Positions 1 through 5,181 of a stretch of DNA of 5,181 nucleotides are shown here, in pieces; position 1 is the first letter of the stretch, and every line of letters starts with the position of its first letter. A program made the translations under genes and the position numbers. The notes beneath the pieces were generated by a model. That model worked only from the letters and a program-made list of their open reading frames with translations, did no database searches and was not told the DNA's origin. This DNA is from Gammaproteobacteria bacterium (GTDB lineage Bacteria; Pseudomonadota; Gammaproteobacteria; Burkholderiales; Thiobacillaceae), in contig JAHJNP010000216.1 in the NCBI GenBank assembly GCA_018820745.1, positions 1 to 5,181 of the forward strand. The letters are read 5' to 3'.

Positions 1-835
1 CCGCGAGATCACCCTGTCGCTGCAACTGGTGCCGTTCGGCGAAGGCAAGAAACTGCTGGTCGCCCGCGACATCACCGACCTTGAGCGGGTCGACGCCATG
101 CGGCGCGACTTCATCGCCAACGTCTCGCACGAGCTGCGCACGCCGCTGACCGTGGTCGGCGGCTTCGTCGAAACCCTCGCCGACGCCCCCGACCTGCCGC
201 CCGGCGAATCGCGCCGCTATTTCGACCTGATGCTCGACCACACCCGGCGCATGCAGCATCTGCTGGATGACCTGCTGACGCTGTCGCGCCTGGAAAGCAC
301 CGATCACACGCTAAAAGACGAGCCCGTCAATGTCGCCGAACTGGCGCACGCGCTGAAATCCGAGGCGGAGTCGCTGAGCCATGGGCGGCATCGGGTCAGC
401 CTGCAGCTCGACAGCAGCGCCTGGCTGAAAGGCAATCTGCAGGAAATCCGCAGCGCGCTCGGCAACCTCGTGTCGAATGCCGTGCGCTATACGCCGGATG
501 GCGGCGAAATCACACTGGCCTGGCGCGAGCGTAATGGAGAGGGCATTTTTTCCGTGACCGATACCGGCGAAGGCATCGCCACCGAACACATTCCGCGCCT
601 GACCGAACGCTTCTATCGCGTCGACCGCAGCCGCTCGCGCGAAACCGGCGGCACCGGCCTCGGGCTCGCCATCGTCAAGCATGTCCTCACCCGCCACGGT
701 GCGCGGCTGGACATCCAGTCCACCCCCGGCAAAGGCAGCACCTTCTCGGCCGTCTTCCCCGCGCCGCGCCTGATGGCTGCCCCACCTTCCGCTACCGTTA
801 TTCCGTTTCCGGGGCAGGTGCAAGCTGCCGGCTGA
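1..835 (+). CDS. phoR: PhoR-like phosphate regulon sensor histidine kinase, C-terminal part (5' truncated by window)
   Basis: This is a membrane-associated sensor kinase of the PhoR type; by family knowledge it autophosphorylates a histidine under phosphate limitation and passes the phosphate to PhoB. The frame is open from base 2, so the N-terminus (membrane segments and most of the PAS domain) lies upstream, and the GTG at 29 is not the true start. About 277 residues are visible: the end of a PAS-like domain (LVARDITDLERVDAMRRDF), then the HisKA H-box NVSHELRTPL with phospho-acceptor His at 128-130. The ATPase domain follows: N-box NLVSNAVRYTPDGG (key Asn at 476-478), G1 box DTGEGI (560-577), F-box RFYRVD, and G2 box GGTGLGL (647-667). 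All catalytic boxes are intact. The last ~20 residues after the ATPase fold (APPSATVIPFPGQVQAAG) are low-complexity and overlap the convergent HIT gene. A phoB gene just upstream would be expected but cannot be seen. The kinase assignment is very secure; PhoR rather than another PAS kinase is likely. Confidence 0.9.
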   Translation, partial: REITLSLQLVPFGEGKKLLVARDITDLERVDAMRRDFIANVSHELRTPLTVVGGFVETLADAPDLPPGESRRYFDLMLDHTRRMQHLLDDLLTLSRLESTDHTLKDEPVNVAELAHALKSEAESLSHGRHRVSLQLDSSAWLKGNLQEIRSALGNLVSNAVRYTPDGGEITLAWRERNGEGIFSVTDTGEGIATEHIPRLTERFYRVDRSRSRETGGTGLGLAIVKHVLTRHGARLDIQSTPGKGSTFSAVFPAPRLMAAPPSATVIPFPGQVQAAG

Positions 836-1226
836 GCGCGTCACGCAATAGCGCGTCCAGATTCGACAGCACGGCACGCGGCGTGTCGCGCTGCCTGGCG
901 CCCCACACCGGATTGGGGAAATGCGGATCATCCGCAAAGCGCGGAATCACGTGCCAGTGCAGATGCGGCACCACGTTGCCGAGCGAGGCGAGGTTGATTT
1001 TGTCGGGCGCCAGCACCTCGCGCAGCGCCGCTTCAGCGGCGAACACCACACGCATCAACGCCGCTTGATCAGCCGCGGGCAAATCCGTCATTTCCTTCAC
1101 GTGGGCGTTGAGAATGACGCGCAGGAAGCCCGGGTAATCCGGTTCGTCGGCCAGCACCACGCGGCAGAAGGCGTCCTGCCACAGGACCGTTCCAGCCGGG
1201 GTGTCGCACAAGGGGCAGGCAGTCAT
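798..1226 (-). CDS. HIT family (histidine triad) protein
   Basis: This is a complete 142-residue cytoplasmic protein of the histidine triad superfamily, whose members hydrolyse or transfer nucleotidyl groups from nucleoside phosphoramidates, dinucleotides or related substrates. The signature HxHxHxx is seen as HLHWHVI at residues 88-94, followed by PRF; the middle His of the triad is the usual catalytic nucleophile. The central fold is also recognisable (CRVVLADEPDYPGFLRVILNAHVKEMTDL, then a helix and APDKINLASLGNVVPHLHWH). The N-terminus has a CPLC pair (residues 4-7), as in many bacterial HIT proteins. The ATG at 1224-1226 is chosen because GGGAG (1233-1237) sits 6 nt upstream; an in-frame ATG at 1281-1283 would add 19 atypical residues and translate the terminator hairpin. 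The 3' end overlaps the convergent phoR by 38 bp. Family membership is certain; the substrate is not predictable. Confidence 0.93.
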   Translation of the reverse strand: MTACPLCDTPAGTVLWQDAFCRVVLADEPDYPGFLRVILNAHVKEMTDLPAADQAALMRVVFAAEAALREVLAPDKINLASLGNVVPHLHWHVIPRFADDPHFPNPVWGARQRDTPRAVLSNLDALLRDALSRQLAPAPETE

Positions 1227-1232
1227 TGAATA

Positions 1233-1237
1233 CTCCC
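1233..1237 (-). promoter_or_regulatory. Ribosome binding site of the HIT gene
   Basis: On the minus strand the sequence reads GGGAG, then 6 nt (TATTCA), then ATG. It decides the start at 1226 over the upstream in-frame ATG at 1281-1283. It directly abuts the T-tract of the terminator at 1238-1268. Confidence 0.7.
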
Positions 1238-1268
1238 AAAACAAAACGCCCCGCATGGTGCGGGGCGT
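1238..1268 (-). terminator. Intrinsic terminator downstream of the PEP-CTERM gene
   Basis: Read on the minus strand, CGCCCCGCA, a CCA loop and TGCGGGGCG form a perfect 9-bp GC-rich stem (arms 1247-1255 and 1259-1267 in plus coordinates). One further A-T pair (1246/1268) extends it. It is followed at once by TTTTGTTTT. The stem begins about 20 nt after the stop codon of the PEP-CTERM gene, the normal distance for its terminator. In the plus direction no T-tract follows, so it should act on minus-strand transcription only. Confidence 0.88.
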
Positions 1269-1286
1269 CGACGGACTTGGCAAGCC

Positions 1287-2321
1287 TCAGGCCGTGTTGC
1301 GGCGCGTGCGCCAGGCGATGAGCCCGAGTCCGGCCAGCAGCATCAGCCACTCGCCGGGTTCCGGCACGGCGGTGACGTTGTAGGCAGTGCCGGAGGCGAA
1401 GCTCGCGGTCGCCCCTTCCGGCAGCGCAATGTTGATGAGGTTGGCGCTGTTGGAGAAATCGAGGGTGGTGGCGCCGGTGCCGTCTTTGGGCGGTGGGGTG
1501 CAGGAACCGTCGATGCTGAACGCGCAAAATGTCTCTATGCCGCCGAGGCCGGTACCCAGCCCGCCGATCAGGTAGAACGCCTCGCCAAAGGTAAAGGTCA
1601 GCGTGCCGTGCAGGGTGACGTTGACGTTCTGCCCGGCCCCTGGCGCGAGGATCTGGTCGACAAGTATCTGCGGGGACTCCAGGGCGGGGATCCCATATAT
1701 CCCGTCAGGGCGCGGCACAATTTCGGTGGTGTACAGGAGCGAGGCGTCGTTGTAGGGCGATACGCCAATCGTGTGGCCGGCAATGAGGGCTATTCCATTT
1801 CCATCCAGGAACCATGGATTGGTCGGGAGCGGGGCATAGTTAATGATCGTGTCGTTGGCAAGTTGGGTTGGGTGCACGCTGCTGGCATACAAACCATAAC
1901 CGGCAATCCCAGCGATCGCGCCCGCATCTACGCTGCCGTTCAATTGGACGGTGAAGTGCATGACGCCGGTGCCGCTACCTCCACTGATCGTGACCGTGTC
2001 ATACCAGCCCGAATAGCTGATGGCCCCGAGCGTGCCCAAGGGGAGCATGTTTGCGCTGGTGTAGGCGTGATTGCTTCCGAAAGTGGTGCTGGCTGAGGCG
2101 GCGTAGAGGGGGCCCCCAGTGAAAGGGTCCGACGCGCTGATGTTCGCTACGTCCCCTGGCAAAGTCGTTATGTCGGAATGGGTTGTATAAATTCCGCCAG
2201 TCAGATAATCGGCTGCAACGTCAATCGCAGCCGAATAGGCTTCGTGCGTGGGTAATGCTGCCCAGGTGGACGAGGTGCAGCTGATCAGTGCGGCAGCGAG
2301 TGCCGTCAAGCGGGTATTCAT
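1287..2321 (-). CDS. PEP-CTERM sorting domain-containing secreted protein, function unknown
   Basis: This is a 344-residue exported protein. It starts with a signal peptide (MNTRLTALAAALISCTSSTWA, likely cleaved before ALPTHEAY) and ends with a textbook PEP-CTERM tripartite signal. That signal is VPEP at residues 319-322, a hydrophobic helix (WLMLLAGLGLIAW), and a basic tail WRTRRNTA. By family knowledge, such signals are processed by exosortase (EpsH) in Gram-negative bacteria that make exopolysaccharide, and the product goes to the surface or biofilm matrix. The ~295-residue body is rich in Gly, Ala, Ser and Thr, looks beta-rich, and has only two mature cysteines (in ETFCAFSIDGSC), possibly a disulfide. 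I recognise no enzymatic domain. The ATG at 2319-2321 is chosen over the ATG at 2381 because of a near-ideal Shine-Dalgarno and because it places the signal peptide at the N-terminus. GC is lower than in flanking genes. No exosortase or polysaccharide gene is visible nearby, so the biological role is open. Confidence 0.9.
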   Translation of the reverse strand: MNTRLTALAAALISCTSSTWAALPTHEAYSAAIDVAADYLTGGIYTTHSDITTLPGDVANISASDPFTGGPLYAASASTTFGSNHAYTSANMLPLGTLGAISYSGWYDTVTISGGSGTGVMHFTVQLNGSVDAGAIAGIAGYGLYASSVHPTQLANDTIINYAPLPTNPWFLDGNGIALIAGHTIGVSPYNDASLLYTTEIVPRPDGIYGIPALESPQILVDQILAPGAGQNVNVTLHGTLTFTFGEAFYLIGGLGTGLGGIETFCAFSIDGSCTPPPKDGTGATTLDFSNSANLINIALPEGATASFASGTAYNVTAVPEPGEWLMLLAGLGLIAWRTRRNTA

Positions 2322-2455
2322 TGTTTCCTCCTCCAAGAGACCAAGTATTTGATTGAAATGCTTGTTATCGGGTCTCAGCAAGCCCGCAGGCTAGCATGGG
2401 GGATTTCCCGGGACAATCGCGCCCCGGGTTTCGCCAGTTGATCGGAGCTACAGGC
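2322..2455. promoter_or_regulatory. Intergenic region expected to hold the PEP-CTERM gene promoter
   Basis: These 134 bp separate the stop of the dehydrogenase gene from the PEP-CTERM start, and are AT-richer near the latter. The best sigma70-like pair I can find on the minus strand is TTGCTG (2376-2381) and TTTCAA (2353-2358) with a 17-bp spacer. The -10 match is poor, so it is only a candidate. A 6-bp inverted repeat, GAGACC at 2337-2342 and GGTCTC at 2371-2376 with a 28-bp gap, brackets that candidate -10. Nearer the dehydrogenase stop, two CCCGGG copies (2407-2412, 2423-2428) could pair into a short hairpin, but no T-tract follows on the minus strand. No gene is seen here. Confidence 0.3.
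2327..2334 (-). promoter_or_regulatory. Strong ribosome binding site of the PEP-CTERM gene
   Basis: On the minus strand GGAGGAGG lies 5 nt (AAACA) before ATG at 2321. This is close to the full anti-16S complement and suggests high translation. It fixes the start and rules out the 20-residue longer version beginning at 2381. Confidence 0.85.
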
Positions 2456-5181
2456 TCACAGCAGGACCCGCTCGATGCCGCCGTTGCCGACGCGGGTGAG
2501 GTAGTTCGTCATCCAGTTTTCCCCCAGCAGGTTTTTCGCCAGTTCGATCACGATGTAGTCCGGCTCGGTGTTCGTGTCGTCGCTGTAGCGCGCCAGGCCC
2601 TGCAGGCACGACGGGCAGCTGGTGAGAAGCTTGACCGGCTGCTTGCCGTCCCCCAATGCGGCGACGCCGGCACGGATTTCCTCTTCCTTGCGGAAGCGGA
2701 TCTGGGTCGAGATGTCCGGGCGGGTGACGGCGAGCGTGCCGGATTCGCCGCAGCAGCGGTCCGACAGGGCAACCCCGCCGCCCAACAGCGCGTTGGCGAC
2801 TTTCATCGGCGCGTGGGTCTTCATCGGGGTGTGGCAGGGGTCGTGGTAGAGGTATTTCTCGCCGCTGACGTTTTCCAGTTTCACGCCTTTTTCCATCAGG
2901 TATTCGTGGATATCGAGCAGCCGGCAGCCAGGGAAAATCTTCTCGAATTCGTATTTCAGCAGCTGGTCCATGCAGGTGCCGCACGACACGATCACGGTCT
3001 TGATGTCGAGGTAGTTCAGCGTGTTGGCGACGCGATGGAATAGCACGCGGTTCTGTGCGGTGATCGCTTCGCCCTTGTCAGCCTGGCCGCCCGCGGTCTG
3101 CGGGTAGCCGCAGCACAGGTAGCCGGGCGGCAGCACGGTCTGCACGCCGAGTTCGAACAGCATCGCCTGGGTGGCGAGGCCGACTTGGGAGAACAGCCGT
3201 TCCGAGCCGCAGCCGGGAAAGTAGAACACTGCGTCGGCATCGTCGGACAGCTTGGCCGGGTTGCGCAGGATCGGAACGATCGATGCGTCTTCCAGCCCCA
3301 GCAGTGCGCGCGAGGTTTTCTTCGGCAGCCCGCCCGGCATCGGCTTGTTGACCAGATGAATGACCTGCGCGACCAGTTTGGGTTTGCCCAGGCTGGCGGG
3401 CGGGTTTTTCGTCTGCGCCTGGATCAGCCCCATGCGCTTGAACAGGGTGTGCCCCGTCCGCTGCGCGGCGTAGCCCCATTCGATCAGCGGTTTCCGCAGC
3501 GCCTTGATGGTGGCGGGGTCGGTCGCGTTCAGAAACGCCATTGACGCCCAGGTGCCGGGGTTGAACTTCTTCTTGCCTTGCTTGCGCAGCAGGTTGCGCA
3601 TGGCGATCGAGACGTCACCGAAGTCGATGTCGACCGGGCAGGGGTTCTTGCACTTGTGGCAGACGGTGCAGTGGTCGGCGACGTCGCTGAACTCGTCGAA
3701 GTGCTTCAAGGAGATCCCGCGCCGGGTCTGCTCCTCGTACAGGAAGGCCTCGATCAGCAGCGAGGTGGCGAGGATTTTGTTGCGCGGCGAGTACAGCAGG
3801 TTGGCGCGCGGAATGTGGGTGTTGCAGACCGGCTTGCACTTGCCGCAGCGCAGGCAGTCCTTGATCGAGTCGGCGATGGCGCCGGTTTCCGAGGCCTCGA
3901 GGATGATTGACTCGGCTTCCAGCAGGCCAAACGACGGTGTGTAGGCATTGCGCAGATCCGCGCCGGGCGAAAGCTTGCCCTTGTTGAAGCGGCCGGTGGG
4001 GTCGACCTTGTTCTTGTAGTGGGCGAAGCTCGCGATGGTGGCGTCGTCGAGAAACTCCAGCTTGGTCAGCCCGATGCCGTGCTCGCCCGAAATCACGCCG
4101 CCGAGTTCGGTCGCCAGCGCCATGATGCGCACAACTGCGGCGTTGGCCGCCTGCAGCATGGCGTAGTCGTCGGAGTTGACCGGGATGTTGGTGTGCACGT
4201 TGCCGTCACCGGCGTGCATGTGCAGGGCGATGAAGACGCGGCTCTTCAACACCTCCTTGTGGATGCGGTCGCAGGCCTCGAGCACGCGGGTGTATTCGCG
4301 GCCGATGAACAGCTGGTGCAGCTCGCGGCGGACTTCGCGCTTCCATGACACGCGAATGTGCTTGTCGCGCAGGGCGGTGAAGACGGTGAGCGGAGAGCCG
4401 GGAGCGGAGAGCGGAGGGCATGCGTCGGCGGGCGGGGTGAAGGGCGCGTCGAGCTTGGCCAGGTAATCGGCCCAGCGGGTGCGCACCGACTCGATCAGGT
4501 CCTGCGCGCGCTGGCGTTTGTCCTCCACCTGCGCCGCATCGGCCACGGTTTCGTCGTCTTCCAGCAGCGGCAGCGGCGCGGCGAAGAACCCGGCCAGCGC
4601 GTCGAGCAGCTTCAGCTTGTTGGCGATCGACAGTTCGATGTTGATGCGGTCGATGCCGTCGGTGTAGTCGCCCAGGCGCGGCAGCGGAATCACCACGTCC
4701 TCGTTGATCTTGAAGGCGTTGGTGTGGGCCGCGATGGCGGCGGTGCGGGCACGGTCGAGCCAGAATTTCCGGCGCGCTTCCGGCGACACCGCGACGAAGC
4801 CTTCGCCGCCGCGCGCGTTGGCGATGCGCACGATGTGCGAGGCGGCTTCACCCACCGCGATTTCATGGTCCGACGCCACGTCGATCAGCAGCACCATGTT
4901 TGGGCGTGTGGCACGCGGCGCTTTGGTCGCATAGCCGACCGCCTTGACGTAGCGCGCGTCGAGGTGCTCCAGCCCGGCGAGCAGGACGTCGGCGTGGGCG
5001 TCGCAATACTGCTTGATTTCGACGATCGCCGGCGTGGCCTCGGAGGCGTGGCCGAAGAATTCCAGGCACACGGTGCGAGTGTGCGCGGGTAGCCGGTGCA
5101 GAATGAAGCGCGCCGAGGTGATGAGGCCGTCGCAGCCTTCCTTCTGGATACCGGGCAGGCCGGCGAGGAACTTGTCGGTGA
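2456..5181 (-). CDS. FAD-linked oxidase / 4Fe-4S / CCG-domain fusion dehydrogenase (YdiJ / Dld-II type), 5' truncated by window
   Basis: This is the C-terminal ~907 residues of a large flavin and iron-sulfur dehydrogenase. The frame is open to the right edge, so the GTG at 5071 is internal; the residues before it ([20 protein letters not shown]) belong to the end of the FAD-binding domain. Domain order: FAD-oxidase C-terminal domain with [10 protein letters not shown] (4193-4222) and GEHGIGL (4067-4087); a ferredoxin module with two CxxCxxCxxxC clusters, [11 protein letters not shown] (3824-3856) and [11 protein letters not shown] (3638-3670); then two cysteine-rich CCG modules. CCG module 1 has FPGCG, LCCGYP and SCGTC (about 2972-3223). 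CCG module 2 has DPCH, RCCGESG and SCPSC (about 2606-2851). All metal-binding cysteines appear present. Related proteins (E. coli YdiJ, Shewanella Dld-II, GlcD/GlcF) oxidise D-2-hydroxy acids and feed electrons to the respiratory chain, so this enzyme probably does likewise at the inner membrane face. The substrate (lactate, 2-hydroxyglutarate or other) cannot be told. Betaproteobacterial members of this form often exceed 1200 residues, so roughly 300 or more are missing. Confidence 0.93.
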   Translation of the reverse strand, partial: TDKFLAGLPGIQKEGCDGLITSARFILHRLPAHTRTVCLEFFGHASEATPAIVEIKQYCDAHADVLLAGLEHLDARYVKAVGYATKAPRATRPNMVLLIDVASDHEIAVGEAASHIVRIANARGGEGFVAVSPEARRKFWLDRARTAAIAAHTNAFKINEDVVIPLPRLGDYTDGIDRINIELSIANKLKLLDALAGFFAAPLPLLEDDETVADAAQVEDKRQRAQDLIESVRTRWADYLAKLDAPFTPPADACPPLSAPGSPLTVFTALRDKHIRVSWKREVRRELHQLFIGREYTRVLEACDRIHKEVLKSRVFIALHMHAGDGNVHTNIPVNSDDYAMLQAANAAVVRIMALATELGGVISGEHGIGLTKLEFLDDATIASFAHYKNKVDPTGRFNKGKLSPGADLRNAYTPSFGLLEAESIILEASETGAIADSIKDCLRCGKCKPVCNTHIPRANLLYSPRNKILATSLLIEAFLYEEQTRRGISLKHFDEFSDVADHCTVCHKCKNPCPVDIDFGDVSIAMRNLLRKQGKKKFNPGTWASMAFLNATDPATIKALRKPLIEWGYAAQRTGHTLFKRMGLIQAQTKNPPASLGKPKLVAQVIHLVNKPMPGGLPKKTSRALLGLEDASIVPILRNPAKLSDDADAVFYFPGCGSERLFSQVGLATQAMLFELGVQTVLPPGYLCCGYPQTAGGQADKGEAITAQNRVLFHRVANTLNYLDIKTVIVSCGTCMDQLLKYEFEKIFPGCRLLDIHEYLMEKGVKLENVSGEKYLYHDPCHTPMKTHAPMKVANALLGGGVALSDRCCGESGTLAVTRPDISTQIRFRKEEEIRAGVAALGDGKQPVKLLTSCPSCLQGLARYSDDTNTEPDYIVIELAKNLLGENWMTNYLTRVGNGGIERVLL
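4388..4415. repeat. Four-copy 7-bp tandem repeat inside the dehydrogenase gene
   Basis: On the plus strand the heptamer GAGCGGA occurs at 4388-4394, 4402-4408 and 4409-4415. A degenerate copy, GAGCCGG, sits at 4395-4401 in exact register. In the coding (minus) strand it encodes part of a Pro/Ser-rich segment ([12 protein letters not shown]) in a linker between the [12 protein letters not shown] helix region and the [13 protein letters not shown] segment. The unit is not a multiple of three, so the copies are read in different frames. Confidence 0.75.

Noticed and set aside
311..937. 208-codon open frame on the minus strand opposite phoR
   Set aside because: It overlaps the PhoR kinase core and the HIT 3' end in other frames, and its product resembles nothing known.
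1227..1283. N-terminal extension of the HIT protein to an upstream ATG at 1281-1283
   Set aside because: The extra residues would be encoded by the terminator hairpin and T-tract, look unlike HIT N-termini, and the GGGAG site supports the ATG at 1226.
1260..1330. A sigma70 promoter for the HIT gene (TTGCCA followed by CACCAT or ACCATG)
   Set aside because: The -10 match is very poor and falls within the terminator stem; not supportable by eye.
2407..2428. Possible terminator hairpin after the dehydrogenase gene (two CCCGGG copies)
   Set aside because: The stem is only 6 bp with a 10-nt loop and is followed on the minus strand by AAATCCCCC rather than a T-tract; termination may be Rho-dependent or absent.
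2396..3043. 215-codon open frame on the plus strand opposite the CCG modules
   Set aside because: It is antisense to conserved cysteine-rich modules, has no recognisable family and no convincing ribosome binding site; it is a GC-driven shadow.
4358..5092. 244-codon open frame on the plus strand, antisense to the dehydrogenase
   Set aside because: It mirrors a gene with strong domain signatures on the other strand, its translation is rich in Val, Arg, Gly and Asp with no recognisable motif, and high GC readily produces such shadow frames.

Overview
The window looks like ordinary chromosomal sequence from a GC-rich betaproteobacterium. I infer this from three things: a PhoR-type kinase with a strongly betaproteobacterial look, a PEP-CTERM (exosortase) substrate, and a very large flavin/iron-sulfur dehydrogenase of a form common in that class. 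A relative of Thiobacillus or the Rhodocyclales is plausible, but the genus cannot be fixed from this sequence.

Layout, left to right. (1) Positions 1-835, plus strand: the C-terminal part of a PhoR-like sensor histidine kinase, entered in frame from outside the window. (2) Positions 798-1226, minus strand: a complete HIT-family (histidine triad) protein, convergent with phoR and sharing 38 bp with it. (3) Positions 1238-1268: a strong intrinsic terminator on the minus strand, with its T-tract touching the HIT gene's ribosome binding site. (4) Positions 1287-2321, minus strand: a secreted PEP-CTERM protein with a signal peptide and a clear C-terminal sorting signal, lower in GC than its neighbours. 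(5) Positions 2322-2455: a 134-bp intergenic region that presumably carries the PEP-CTERM promoter. (6) Positions 2456-5181, minus strand: the C-terminal ~907 residues of a fused FAD-linked oxidase, ferredoxin and CCG-domain dehydrogenase whose start lies beyond the right edge.

The four genes do not form an obvious pathway. The kinase senses phosphate limitation by family precedent, the HIT protein is a nucleotide hydrolase or transferase of unknown substrate, the PEP-CTERM protein is a surface or matrix protein of unknown role, and the dehydrogenase oxidises a 2-hydroxy acid by family precedent. The three minus-strand genes are collinear, but the terminator and the intergenic gap argue against a simple operon.

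I found no RNA gene, mobile element, CRISPR array or convincing new system. The points most worth a second look are the HIT gene placed directly behind a terminator, a four-copy heptamer repeat inside the dehydrogenase reading frame, and the compositionally distinct orphan PEP-CTERM gene.
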